Positions 53,672 to 62,336 are shown, counted from the first letter of the stretch. The stretch is 64,000 nt of DNA from Alteribacillus sp041949975 (GCF_041949975.1 NZ_JBHFQG010000004.1:143961-207960), one strand, 5' to 3'. Notes: generated by a model not told the origin, from the sequence alone. A program made the numbers and translations.

Positions 53672-54118
53672 TTATTCATTTTCCTCTTCATTGAGTCCTT
53701 TTTCCATGGCCTTCCATGCAAGTGTAGCACACTTAATACGCGCTGGAAACTTTGTTACTCCTTGAAGAGCTTCAATATCGCCAAGGTCAAATTTTTCGTC
53801 GTCATATTCCTGGCCCTGCATCATATTTGAAAAGGCTTCTGCCATCTCCAGGGCATCTTCTACTGTGCATCCTTTGACGGCATCTGTCATCATTGAGGCG
53901 GAAGATAAGCTGATTGAACATCCTTCTCCAACAAACTTAGCGTCAGAAATTTTATTATCTTCCACTTTTAACTGTAATTGGATTCTGTCGCCGCATGTCG
54001 GATTGTTCATGTTTATATGCAGTGTCTCGCCTTCAAGCTCTCCCCGGTTTCTTGGATTTTTGTAATGATCCATTATCACCTGGCGGTATAGAGTATCTAG
54101 ATTACTATGCAAAGACAT
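53672..54118 (-). CDS. sufU: Sulfur-transfer protein SufU
   Basis: 148 aa from ATG 54118 (AAAGGAG at 10-nt spacing). Zinc/sulfur cysteines in NNPTCGDRI (about C42), GEGCSISLSSA and RIKCATLAWKA. Accepts persulfide sulfur from SufS and activates it, as in Gram-positive SUF. It overlaps the end of sufS by 14 nt. Confidence 0.95.
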   Translation of the reverse strand: MSLHSNLDTLYRQVIMDHYKNPRNRGELEGETLHINMNNPTCGDRIQLQLKVEDNKISDAKFVGEGCSISLSSASMMTDAVKGCTVEDALEMAEAFSNMMQGQEYDDEKFDLGDIEALQGVTKFPARIKCATLAWKAMEKGLNEEENE

Positions 54119-55328
54119 CACCAAAATACTCCTTTGTTTTTATTAAGCCTTCAGTAAGGGCATCAACATCTTCTGTTGTGTTGTAGAGATAAAGGCTTGC
54201 TCGGGCTGTAGCGGCAACATTAAGCCACTTCATTAAAGGCTGGGCACAATGATGCCCGGCACGCACAGCAATACCTTCTGCATCGAGTACAGTAGCTACA
54301 TCGTGAGGGTGAACGTCATCCATATTAAATGTAATAAGGCCTGCACGTTTCTCTGGTCCATAAATATGAAAGCCATCTACTTCTTTTAATTTATTTACAG
54401 CATAATCGGCTAGCTTTGTTTCATGGGCTTCGATGTTGTTCATTCCAACTTCTTCAAGAAAATCAATAGCAGCACCAAGACCAATTGCTCCAGCAATGAT
54501 TGGTGTTCCGCCCTCAAATTTCCACGGAAGCTCTTTCCAGGTAGAATCATACAAATCCACAAAGTCAATCATTTCTCCACCGAATTCTACCGGTTCCATG
54601 TTCTCTAACAGATGTTTTTTTCCGTACAGAACACCAATCCCGGTCGGACCTCCCATTTTGTGACCTGAGAAAGCATAAAAATCACAGTTGAGCTCCTGGA
54701 CGTCTACGCTCATGTGAGGGGCACTTTGAGCACCATCAACCACAATCACAGCATCGTTTTCATGAGCGATTTTGGCAATTTCTTTTATCGGATTTATTGT
54801 CCCCAGTACATTAGATACATGAGAAACAGCTACTATTTTAGTGTTTGTAGTGATTGTATTTTTTATATCAGTTAATGAGAGAGAGCCATCTTCCTGTAAA
54901 GGAATATATTTTAATTCTGCTCCTGCAGCTTTAGCTGTCTGCTGCCATGGAATCAGATTACTGTGATGCTCCATTGGCGTGAGAACGATTTCGTCCCCTT
55001 CTTGCAGATTGCTTCTGCCGTAGCTGTAAGCTACCGTATTAATTGCGGTAGTGGTGCCTCTGGTGAACACCACTTCCTGCATACTTGATGCATGAATAAA
55101 TGAGCGGACTTTTTCTCTAGCACCTTCGAACTCATCTGTTGCCAGACTTCCCAGTGTATGCACACCACGGTGCACATTAGAATTATAACGGCGGTAGTAG
55201 TCATCAAGCTTCTCAATCACTTTCAGCGGCTTTTGAGAAGTAGCTGCACTATCTAAATAGACAAGGGGATGTCCATTTACTTCTTGATGCAATATAGGAA
55301 ACTGTTTGCGTATTTCCTTAACATCCAT
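54105..55328 (-). CDS. sufS: Cysteine desulfurase SufS
   Basis: 407 aa, fold-type I PLP. PLP lysine in FYAFSGHKMGGPTG (K228), histidine and aspartate in VDGAQSAPHM, catalytic cysteine in RAGHHCAQPLMKWL (about C363). Supplies sulfur as SufS-persulfide to SufU. The ATG overlaps the sufD stop (TAATG). Confidence 0.97.
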   Translation of the reverse strand: MDVKEIRKQFPILHQEVNGHPLVYLDSAATSQKPLKVIEKLDDYYRRYNSNVHRGVHTLGSLATDEFEGAREKVRSFIHASSMQEVVFTRGTTTAINTVAYSYGRSNLQEGDEIVLTPMEHHSNLIPWQQTAKAAGAELKYIPLQEDGSLSLTDIKNTITTNTKIVAVSHVSNVLGTINPIKEIAKIAHENDAVIVVDGAQSAPHMSVDVQELNCDFYAFSGHKMGGPTGIGVLYGKKHLLENMEPVEFGGEMIDFVDLYDSTWKELPWKFEGGTPIIAGAIGLGAAIDFLEEVGMNNIEAHETKLADYAVNKLKEVDGFHIYGPEKRAGLITFNMDDVHPHDVATVLDAEGIAVRAGHHCAQPLMKWLNVAATARASLYLYNTTEDVDALTEGLIKTKEYFGDVFA

Positions 55329-56638
55329 TAATAAACTTTCCTTTCAATAACTTCAGTCAGGCGGTCTTTAACGGCCTGAATTGGAAGTTGGTTTACAACC
55401 GGTGCTAAGAAGCCATGGATAATTAAACGTTCTGCTTCTGTTTTTGAAAGACCGCGGCTCATCAAATAGAACATTTGCATAGGGTCTATGCGGCCAACAG
55501 AAGCAGCGTGACCGGCTGTTACATCATCTTCGTCAATCAAAAGAATTGGATTGGCATCCCCGCGTGCTCTTTCGCTAAGCATAAGAACACGTTCTGTTTG
55601 TTCACCGTTCGCTTTTGTTGCTCCATGTTCAATCTTTGTAACCCCGTTGAAAATGGAAGAAGCTTTATCTTTCATTACACCATGAGTTAGAATTTGGCCA
55701 TCTGAATGCTTGCCGTGATGGATAATATGGGTCCAGAAGTTTTGGCTTTGGTCTCCGCGGCCAATTGAAACAGATTTTGAATCAGCGTATGAACCTTCTC
55801 CAGCAAGTACAGTTGTATTGTCAGAGACTGTGTTTCCTTCGTTCATCTGGCCAAGTGCCCAATCAATACGGCCGTCCTTTTCCACATAGCCGCGGCGGTT
55901 CACATAGGTAGTAACACCCTTTTCAAAGTGATCCACTCCACCATAAGAAATTTTAGCACCAGCTCCGGCATATACTTCTGAAATAATATTAGCCACGGAA
56001 GATTTCTCTTCATCAAAAGACACATAATTCTCGAGATAAGTTACTTCACTATTGTCTTCAGCAGCTACAATAACATGGTTGAAAAGAGCTACTTCAGGAT
56101 CTTCCTGCCAATAAACAACTTGCAAAGGTGCTTCAACCTGCACATTTTTCGGCACATATACAAACGTACCGCCATTGATTAATGCCACATGCAAAGCAGT
56201 TAGTTTGTGTTCATCTACATTAACTGCTTTTCCCATGAAATATTGGCGCAGCAGATCACTGTGCTCTTTTGCCGCTGTTTCTAAATCAAGAAACAATACG
56301 CCTTGCTCTTCTAAACGTTTGCTGATCGCCCGGTAGACTGGTTTACCATCACGAAAAACAATCAGGTTTTGCTCTTCTGTACTTTGGTCAATTAATTTTT
56401 GAACATCCTCGTGAAGACTATCTACATTGCTTATATTTTCTGCTTCACCTGATTCATGTTTAAATTCAGTAAAATTCCATGTTTTAATATTCGTTTTTTC
56501 GGGCTTTGGAAGCTCGAGCTTTTCCGCCAGACGGGCAGCAGCAAGACGCTCCTCAGTGAGCCACTCGGGTTCTCCGCGATTTTGGGAGTACTCTTTAACA
56601 TATTCTTCATCGTATGTCCATTTTGTATCCACTGACAT
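55328..56638 (-). CDS. sufD: Fe-S cluster assembly protein SufD
   Basis: 436 aa; the second of two adjacent ATGs (56638) has the better spacing from GGGAGG. SufB/SufD beta-helix: GGTFVYVPKNVQVEAPLQVVYW, IVAAEDNSEVTYLENYV, IFNGVTKIEHGATKANGEQ and the C-terminal QMFYLMSRGLSKTEAERLIIHGF. Forms the SufBC2D complex. Lies between sufC (18-bp gap) and sufS. Confidence 0.96.
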   Translation of the reverse strand: MSVDTKWTYDEEYVKEYSQNRGEPEWLTEERLAAARLAEKLELPKPEKTNIKTWNFTEFKHESGEAENISNVDSLHEDVQKLIDQSTEEQNLIVFRDGKPVYRAISKRLEEQGVLFLDLETAAKEHSDLLRQYFMGKAVNVDEHKLTALHVALINGGTFVYVPKNVQVEAPLQVVYWQEDPEVALFNHVIVAAEDNSEVTYLENYVSFDEEKSSVANIISEVYAGAGAKISYGGVDHFEKGVTTYVNRRGYVEKDGRIDWALGQMNEGNTVSDNTTVLAGEGSYADSKSVSIGRGDQSQNFWTHIIHHGKHSDGQILTHGVMKDKASSIFNGVTKIEHGATKANGEQTERVLMLSERARGDANPILLIDEDDVTAGHAASVGRIDPMQMFYLMSRGLSKTEAERLIIHGFLAPVVNQLPIQAVKDRLTEVIERKVY

Positions 56639-56656
56639 CATAAAACCTCCCTGCTA

Positions 56657-57451
56657 TTACGCTTCTTGTTGCTGCTCGCCGACTTTTTCGTTTTCGATTC
56701 CAAGTTCTTCTTTGATCCAGTCGTAGCCTTCTGCTTCCAAACGCTGTGCGAGCTCTGCTCCACCAGATTTAACAATGCGTCCCTGCATCATAACGTGTAC
56801 TTTATCTGGAGTAATATAGTTAAGCAGGCGCTGATAGTGGGTAATGATTAAACAGCCAAAATCAGGGCTTCTCATGTCATTTACACCTTTGGAAACTACT
56901 TTTAGAGCATCAATGTCTAGACCAGAGTCAATTTCATCGAGAATAGCGAATTTCGGCTCCAGCATTAGAAGCTGCAGGATTTCGTTCCGCTTCTTCTCCC
57001 CGCCGGAAAATCCTTCATTTAGATAACGTTGAGAAAAGGATTGGTCCATTACCAATGAATCCATTTTATCGTCCATTTTTCTAATGAATTTCATCAAAGA
57101 GATTTCATCGCCTTCTTCACGTCGTGCATTAATAGCAGAACGCATGAAGTCAGCATTTGTTACACCGCTGATCTCACTTGGATACTGCATGGCAAGGAAC
57201 ATGCCTGCTTTAGCACGCTCATCCACTTCCATTTCAAGAACATCTTCTCCGTCGAGGTGGACAGACCCATTTGTGATTTCATATTTTGGATGTCCCATAA
57301 TGGCAGAGGCCAATGTTGATTTACCCGTACCGTTCGGTCCCATAATTGCATGGATTTCTCCTGTATTAATCTCTAAATTAAAGTCTTTAATAATTTCAGA
57401 ACCTTCAATTTCTACGTGAAGATTCTCGATCTTAAGGGTTGAAGCTGCCAT
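56657..57451 (-). CDS. sufC: Fe-S assembly ATPase SufC
   Basis: 264 aa ABC-type ATPase: Walker A GPNGTGKST (38-46), signature FSGGEKKR, Walker B FAILDEIDSGLD, and the switch histidine in LIITHYQR. First gene of sufCDSUB. ATGGAGG precedes the start. A PerR/Fur-like palindrome lies in the promoter region. Confidence 0.97.
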   Translation of the reverse strand: MAASTLKIENLHVEIEGSEIIKDFNLEINTGEIHAIMGPNGTGKSTLASAIMGHPKYEITNGSVHLDGEDVLEMEVDERAKAGMFLAMQYPSEISGVTNADFMRSAINARREEGDEISLMKFIRKMDDKMDSLVMDQSFSQRYLNEGFSGGEKKRNEILQLLMLEPKFAILDEIDSGLDIDALKVVSKGVNDMRSPDFGCLIITHYQRLLNYITPDKVHVMMQGRIVKSGGAELAQRLEAEGYDWIKEELGIENEKVGEQQQEA

Positions 57452-57512
57452 GTGATAATACCTCCATCATCTAATATTAAAGGATTCTATAAAGATCCCT
57501 CTGATTCTCAAT

Positions 57513-57527
57513 TTATTCTCATTATAA
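57513..57527 (-). promoter_or_regulatory. PerR/Fur-box-like palindrome upstream of sufC
   Basis: On the minus strand TTATAATGAGAATAA matches the PerR box (7-1-7 TTATAAT/ATTATAA) at 12 of 14 arm positions. It overlaps or follows a possible promoter (TTGAAG, 17 bp, TAAAAT at about 57559-57531). Two mismatches leave doubt; Fur is a weaker match. Confidence 0.4.
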
Positions 57528-57782
57528 TTTTAAAACAAATCCAATTAGACTTCAAGAAAAGTACGTTTCTTCGATCAACGCCCTTCCATTATTTTTTCCT
57601 ATTTTCTCTATAATAATAGTGAAAAAGGGAGAATAATAAAAGAGGGAACTGCCTAAAGCATCCGTCTTCAGGTCAGCCCCCCTATTTTTAATATCACTTT
57701 TCGTATTATAGCAGATTAAATTTCATCTTAAAAGAAAAAGAAAACCTGTTTGAGTTTATAAGGTTTTCTTTTTCTTATTATT
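57528..57782. terminator. suf upstream region with the terminator of the 55-aa gene
   Basis: A 15-bp perfect stem (57733-57747 with 57761-57775) lies directly after the 55-aa gene in the minus direction and is A/T-rich on its arms: a clear terminator. A second, imperfect hairpin (about 57645-57680) lies between it and the suf promoter. No further gene is seen here. Confidence 0.65.
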
Positions 57783-57950
57783 TTAAGATCTGTTTTGAAA
57801 CTCTGCAGCGATCTGACAGCTGATTTTGTGTTCTAATTCTCTTGAAACTTCTACTTCTAATCGTTTCTCAAGACTGCGGTTGTATTCCGCATACCCGAAG
57901 CCGTAAGATTGGTACATGGCTTTTTCCATTTCATTCGTGTGATTGTTCAT
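57783..57950 (-). CDS. Small hypothetical protein, 55 aa
   Basis: An ATG at 57950 opens a frame of 55 codons. The product is hydrophilic and helical, with EKAMYQSYGFGYAEYNRSLE and a C-terminal EHKISCQIAAEFQN. I do not recognise it. The ribosome binding site is weak (AAAGGATGG is 19 nt away), which is the main doubt; a strong terminator follows directly and the codon use is like its neighbours. Confidence 0.45.
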   Translation of the reverse strand: MNNHTNEMEKAMYQSYGFGYAEYNRSLEKRLEVEVSRELEHKISCQIAAEFQNRS

Positions 57951-58167
57951 CAGTGTGTGGATAATAAATCCATCCTTTCTGTGTTTTTAACACATATACA
58001 ACTATAGCAAGTAAATTTTCTGAAAACAAAACGCTATGATTGTTATATTTTCTGACAATTAACTCTGAGAAAGGATGGTCCACAACACATTCTTTCATTG
58101 ATAAAATTACGCAAATATTCTCTCCATTTCTCCTTAATTGGAGATTTTTTAACATAGGTAATGGAAG

Positions 58168-58554
58168 TTAATGTGTTTTATTTGAGCCTTGCAGCTCCTG
58201 GATAGCTTCTTGGACTAAAGTTACTGCCTGACTCATTGCGGCGCCGCCGCCAAAAGCTGCTGTTACACCAATCGTTTCAAGGATTTCTTTCTCAGAGCAT
58301 CCCTGATCTAAGCAGCCCTTTGTATGATAAATAATACAATACTCATCCTGAGAAAAAACACTAACACCTAGGGCTATCATTTGTTTTTCTTTCTGAGAAA
58401 GAGCTCCTTTAGCAAAGCATGCCTCGGTAAATGCATTGTACTTTCGGGCAATATGCGGAATTTTTTCAGTGAAATGTCCCAGTCCTTCTTTATATTCTTG
58501 CAGCGCCTGCTGAATCATTGATGATTGCTGATTGTCTTGTTGTTCTTGATCCAT
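58168..58554 (-). CDS. yurZ: YurZ-like carboxymuconolactone decarboxylase/AhpD-family protein
   Basis: 128 aa helical protein. CMD motif EYCIIYHTKGCLDQGCSEKEI (residues about 70-90): only one cysteine of the AhpD-type CxxC is kept (D/E at the first position), with the histidine present. Relatives are peroxidase-like or of unknown role. GGAGGG precedes the ATG. B. subtilis yurZ lies in the same place between suf and met genes. Confidence 0.82.
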   Translation of the reverse strand: MDQEQQDNQQSSMIQQALQEYKEGLGHFTEKIPHIARKYNAFTEACFAKGALSQKEKQMIALGVSVFSQDEYCIIYHTKGCLDQGCSEKEILETIGVTAAFGGGAAMSQAVTLVQEAIQELQGSNKTH

Positions 58555-58677
58555 TGCATTTCCCTCCTTTATTACCTTTTAGTATGCGGCATATTTTAAC
58601 TAACATTCATAAATCGAGGGGAATCATGGCTGCGTACAAAAGTGTTTATAGGATGCTCCTCTTTATTCAGCAACTTC

Positions 58678-58794
58678 AATTGGAATACACTTCGCTTTCC
58701 GCGGGCAACGCTTCAGCTTCCTCGTGAGCAGAGAATGCTCACTGCGGGATCTTAGCTGTTGCTTTTCCCGCTGAAGTCTGCGTGTATTTCAACT
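58678..58794. repeat. Palindromic dispersed repeat, copy 1
   Basis: Outer arms near CAATTGGAATACAC and GTGTATTTCAACTG, inner GCGGGCAAC / GTTGC(TTTT)CCCGC and TGAGCA/TGCTCA pairings. The core GCGGGCAACGCTTCAGCTTC, then CTCGTGAGCA and GCTCACTGCGG, recurs at 62152-62336. A class of intergenic element common in Bacillaceae. Confidence 0.7.
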
Positions 58795-58842
58795 GTTACT
58801 TGCCATTTCATTTCTTAGCAGGTAAAAAAACAGAAAAAATAA

Positions 58843-58911
58843 AAAGAAACCACTCCTTTTGATAAAATGGTAAGTGACCAAACAAACTAAAAGAAAGGAG
58901 ACGGTTTCTTT
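58843..58911. repeat. Inverted repeat, possible insertion-element remnant
   Basis: AAAGAAACC-AC-TCCTTT (58843-58859) faces AAAGGAGACGGTTTCTTT (58894-58911) across about 34 bp. The right arm looks like a ribosome binding site followed by TTTGTTTAAAATAC, as at the start of some transposase genes, and the next block carries a GAGCTGTCC / GGGACAGC hairpin. Together with 58931-58967 it may be a deletion derivative of an IS. Confidence 0.4.
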
Positions 58912-58930
58912 GTTTAAAATACAAATAAAG

Positions 58931-58967
58931 AGCTGTCCTAAGGTATAAAAACCCTTATGGGACAGCC
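58931..58967 (-). terminator. Terminator of metQ
   Basis: AGCTGTCC (58931-58938) pairs with GGGACAGC (58959-58966), with inner AAGG/CCTT pairing; it starts 11 bp past the metQ stop in the minus direction. Confidence 0.65.
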
Positions 58968-58977
58968 CCTTCATTTA

Positions 58978-59892
58978 TTACTCTTCGTCATTTTCTTCTT
59001 GTTCTTCCGCTGGTTCCTCTTCTGGTATTTCAGCACCTTCTCCTGTTGCAGGAACGACAGCTCCGTCGTATTCTTCTTCAATAAATTGTGCTACTTCATC
59101 CGAATGAAGAACTTCCAGTAATATCTGAATTTCTTCTTTTTCTTCATCTCCACTGCGAACAGCTATAATGTTAACGTATGGATTGTTCTCTTCGTCTTCC
59201 ATCGCAATAGCGTCTTCTCTAGGACTTAACCCAGCATCCAGGGCATAGTTGGAGTTAATTAACACAGCATCTCCTTCACCATTTTGGTAGGCCTGAGGAA
59301 GTGTAGCCGCTTCTACATCATCTCGGAAATTAAGGTCTTTTGGGTTTTCTTCAATATCTTCAATGGTAGCGTTAATACCTGAACCTTCTTTTAGAGTTAT
59401 AAGCCCTTCTTCTTCAAGCATCATAAGAATTCGTCCATGATCCGCTACAGAACTGCTCATGATGATTTCAGCGCCTTCTGGAAGATCATCAAGGCTGTCA
59501 TATTCCTGGGAATAAACACCAATCGGTTCTATATGAACCCCGCCTGCATTTTCAAAGTCATAATCGTTTTCTTCGATTTGAGACTCAAAATAAGGGATAT
59601 GCTGAAAGTAGTTAGCGTCTATTTCTCCCTCAGCAAGAGCTTGGTTCGGGACAATATAATCATTAAAGGTTTCAATATTAAGATCGATGCCTTCTTCAGC
59701 AAGCTTTTCCGAAGCAAATTCCAAAATTTCAGCATGAGGTACATTTGAAGCACCAACAGTTAATTCCGTATTTTCTTCCTCTCCAGCATCTTCACCATTA
59801 TTATCAGACTCACCTGGTGCTTCCCCTCCGCCACAGGCGGCAAGTAAAAGAATAAGGGTTAGGGCAGCTAATAGTTGCAGCCATTGTTTCAT
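58978..59892 (-). CDS. metQ: Methionine ABC transporter binding lipoprotein MetQ
   Basis: 304 aa. Lipoprotein signal (LLLAAC lipobox near residue 20), an acidic linker, and the MetQ/NLPA fold: LTVGASNVPHAEIL, EGEIDANYFQHIPYF and DAVLINSNYALDAGL. The mature protein and C-terminal tail (EIPEEEPAEEQEENDEE) are extremely acidic, as in halophiles. GGAGG precedes the ATG. Last gene of metNPQ. Confidence 0.95.
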   Translation of the reverse strand: MKQWLQLLAALTLILLLAACGGGEAPGESDNNGEDAGEEENTELTVGASNVPHAEILEFASEKLAEEGIDLNIETFNDYIVPNQALAEGEIDANYFQHIPYFESQIEENDYDFENAGGVHIEPIGVYSQEYDSLDDLPEGAEIIMSSSVADHGRILMMLEEEGLITLKEGSGINATIEDIEENPKDLNFRDDVEAATLPQAYQNGEGDAVLINSNYALDAGLSPREDAIAMEDEENNPYVNIIAVRSGDEEKEEIQILLEVLHSDEVAQFIEEEYDGAVVPATGEGAEIPEEEPAEEQEENDEE

Positions 59893-59912
59893 CTTTCATT
59901 TCCTCCTTTAAG

Positions 59913-60593
59913 TTAACGTTTGTCTAATCTATGGGTAATCCAGTCGCCGATCCACTGTAATATAAAGACGATAATAAGGATAGCGATGGTCGCAACAAAA
60001 GTTACATCAGGGTTACTCCGCTGGTAACCTTCTCTGAAAGCTAAATCACCAAGCCCCCCTGCTCCAATCACTCCAGCCATAGCGGTGTAGCTTACTAATG
60101 CAATCGAAGTTACGGTTATTCCGGAAATGAGGGCAGGCATTGATTCAGGGAGCAACACTTTAAAAATAATGTGCCATTGATTGGCTCCCATGGATTGAGC
60201 TGCTTCAATTACTCCTTTGTCTACTTCGCGCAAACCGATCTCAACCATACGAGCATAAAATGGGGCTGCTCCTATAACTAACGCCGGCAGCGCAGCGCTT
60301 GGCCCCAGCATCGTACCAACAATAAAAGTCGTAAAAGGGACCAGCAATATAATCAGTATAATAAATGGAATAGAACGAAATATATTTACAAACGCAGCAG
60401 CTCCAGCATGAACCACTTTGTTCTGCCATAGATTCCCTTTATCTGTAAGGTAAAGAATTAAGCCTAAAAAAATACCTAAAATAAAAGTAGCAGCTACAGC
60501 CAAAGCACTCATATAAGCTGTTTCCAATGTAGCCTCCCACATATTTTCCCAATTTACATTTGGAATGAGATTTTCTTGAAGGTTCTCTATCAT
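59913..60593 (-). CDS. metP: Methionine ABC transporter permease MetP (MetI)
   Basis: 226 aa, five helices. NIFRSIPFIILIILLVPF and the EAA loop EAAQSMGANQWHIIFKVLLPESMPALISG (about 135-163) plus MAGVIGAGGLGDLA. Its ATG overlaps the metN stop (TGATG). Pairs with MetN and MetQ. Confidence 0.96.
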   Translation of the reverse strand: MIENLQENLIPNVNWENMWEATLETAYMSALAVAATFILGIFLGLILYLTDKGNLWQNKVVHAGAAAFVNIFRSIPFIILIILLVPFTTFIVGTMLGPSAALPALVIGAAPFYARMVEIGLREVDKGVIEAAQSMGANQWHIIFKVLLPESMPALISGITVTSIALVSYTAMAGVIGAGGLGDLAFREGYQRSNPDVTFVATIAILIIVFILQWIGDWITHRLDKR

Positions 60594-61612
60594 CAGTTAA
60601 GCACCTCCGCTTCTATACGATGTTCCTTTAGAAACAGCAGTGCTTTTTCTAGGTTATTCTTTTCGCCTTGCAGCTGAACAAATAAGGTTCCATAGCTTCC
60701 TTCTCTTGTTTTAGAAACTTTGCCCTGCAGTATATTCACACTGACACCGCAAGTTTGAATCAGCTCTGTCATTACTGGCTGTTCGGCATCTTCACCTAGG
60801 AACATCAATTTAACGACCGGACCAGTGTCTCTTTCATCCAGTAATTCTTCTATAGCTTCCATTGTTTCTTCAGGTTCGGTCACTTGTTTTACAAATTCTT
60901 TTGTCATCTCTTGCTGAGGGTTTCTAAAGACATCAAGAACCTGGCCCTGTTCCACTACCTTTCCGCCATCCATTACTGCTACACGATGACAAATCTTACG
61001 AATGACATGCATTTCATGTGTTATAAGTACAATAGTCAAACCAAGCTTTTTATTTATATCTGTTAAAAGATCAAGGATAGAATCAGTTGTTTTTGGATCA
61101 AGAGCGGAAGTAGCTTCATCGCATAATAATACTTTTGGGTTATTCGCCAGCGCTCTTGCTATACCAACCCGCTGTTTTTGACCGCCGCTCAGTTGAGAAG
61201 GATACGCCTCTCCTCTTCCTTTTAAGCCAACTAAATCAATAAGCTCTTCGACTCGTTCGATTCTTTTATTCTTAGAAACCCCGGCTATTTCTAAAGGAAA
61301 AGCTATATTTTCTTTAACTGTCCTGGACCACAGTAAATTAAAGTGCTGGAATATCATGCTGATTTCCTGTCTGGCGTTTCTCAAAGAACGCCCAGAAAGC
61401 TTTGACATATTCCAGTCGGCTACAGTAACTTCACCCTGGCTGGGACGCTCAAGCATGTTCAGCATACGGATCAATGTACTTTTACCAGCGCCGCTGTATC
61501 CAATAATACCAAATATTTCTCCTTTATTAATCGAAAGATTCACATTATCGACTGCTGTTATATTACCGCTTTTTGATTGAAATATTTTCGATAAACGATT
61601 TAATGTTATCAT
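60593..61612 (-). CDS. metN: Methionine ABC transporter ATPase MetN
   Basis: 339 aa from ATG 61612, 6 nt behind GAGGG; the frame is open a further 61 codons into the leader, which is unlikely to be translated. Walker A GYSGAGKST (about 38-46), signature LSGGQKQR, Walker B LLCDEATSALD, and a C-terminal NIL regulatory domain (about 260-339) that senses methionine. First gene of metNPQ, about 230 nt downstream of the riboswitch. Confidence 0.95.
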   Translation of the reverse strand: MITLNRLSKIFQSKSGNITAVDNVNLSINKGEIFGIIGYSGAGKSTLIRMLNMLERPSQGEVTVADWNMSKLSGRSLRNARQEISMIFQHFNLLWSRTVKENIAFPLEIAGVSKNKRIERVEELIDLVGLKGRGEAYPSQLSGGQKQRVGIARALANNPKVLLCDEATSALDPKTTDSILDLLTDINKKLGLTIVLITHEMHVIRKICHRVAVMDGGKVVEQGQVLDVFRNPQQEMTKEFVKQVTEPEETMEAIEELLDERDTGPVVKLMFLGEDAEQPVMTELIQTCGVSVNILQGKVSKTREGSYGTLFVQLQGEKNNLEKALLFLKEHRIEAEVLN

Positions 61613-61844
61613 TTTCATCCCTCGTTCATTTAAATCCTGATAAAACTTATCAGAAAACTCAATAAAATACCCTAGAAAAATCCGGCTGGTAAGCGTGGAT
61701 AACCATTGCCTATTCCCTTGAACCATACAGGTCATTGAATCCCTCGTCAACTGCTTTACTTTTGGAAAAACCTGTGTATGACAATAAAGAAACATCCTGC
61801 CTTAGAATCTAACTATCTCTATTTATACTTTTGGACGCAGAAAA

Positions 61845-62014
61845 TAAAAAACCTTTCTGCCGGATAACAGAAAGGTATAATGATCATTTCCTTTCTCTCA
61901 TCTCTCAAAGCAACTTATACTTTGCAGGATTTGGCACCTCTTTCCATTATTAAAACATTAATGGCTGGTTGCCGGGCTTCAAAGGGCCAGTCCCTCCACC
62001 GCTCATGATAAGAG
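61845..62014 (-). promoter_or_regulatory. SAM-I riboswitch (S-box) with terminator, controls metNPQ
   Basis: Read on the minus strand: the P1/P2 opening CTCTTATCATGAGCGGTGG, the core GGCCCTTTGAAGCCCGGCAA, then GGTGCCAAATCCTGCA and GAGAGATGAG closing P1, all canonical for the S-box. A terminator ACCTTTCTG...CAGAAAGGT followed by T's (61845-61876) ends it. Binding of SAM should stop transcription before metN. Confidence 0.95.
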
Positions 62015-62046
62015 TCCTACTATACAATTTTATGAAGACAAAACGA

Positions 62047-62075
62047 ATAATAGCATGTGTTACAACGCTTGTCAA
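62047..62075 (-). promoter_or_regulatory. Sigma-A promoter of the metNPQ operon
   Basis: Minus strand TTGACA (62075-62070), 17-bp spacer, TATTAT (62052-62047): near-consensus, about 30 bp before the first riboswitch stem. Confidence 0.88.
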
Positions 62076-62151
62076 CTGGAAAATGGCTGAAAGAGAAATT
62101 CATCATTAAATCCCCAAGGAGCTGTCCCATAAGTCCGTTCTCGGCAAACGA

Positions 62152-62336
62152 AACTGGAATATGCTCGCTTTCACCCTCAGGGCACAAGTGCGACATCTAC
62201 TCCAACTCTCTTTGCTCGTTCTCGTAGTGTCTTCTTTGCCGCGGGCGACGGTTCAGCCTCCTCGTGAGCAAAAAAACGCTCACTGCGGTGTCTTCACACT
62301 GCCGCTTTCCCCGCTGGATTCTCGCATATTCCAGTT
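62152..62336. repeat. Palindromic dispersed repeat, copy 2
   Basis: 13-bp perfect outer arms AACTGGAATATGC (62152-62164) and complement (62324-62336). The core GCGGGCGACGGTTCAGCC, CTCGTGAGCA and GCTCACTGCGG matches copy 1 at 58678 in the same orientation, with about 65 bp extra in its left part. Preceded by GGAGCTGTCCCATAAG (about 62118-62133), similar to the block at 58931. Confidence 0.7.

Noticed and set aside
57957..57965. Perfect DnaA box TGTGGATAA (another at 23445-23453)
   Set aside because: Single isolated 9-mers are expected by chance in 64 kb; there is no cluster, AT-rich unwinding region or dnaA gene to suggest an origin.
57931..58155. 74-codon minus frame next to the 55-aa gene
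   Set aside because: No ribosome binding site or family pattern; overlaps the better-supported small frame.
58789..58974. 61-codon minus frame downstream of metQ
   Set aside because: It reads through the inverted repeat and the metQ terminator; low-complexity FLFFLFF content.
61613..61795. 61-residue N-terminal extension of MetN
   Set aside because: MetN homology starts at ATG 61612, which has a proper GAGGG site; the extension is leader RNA.
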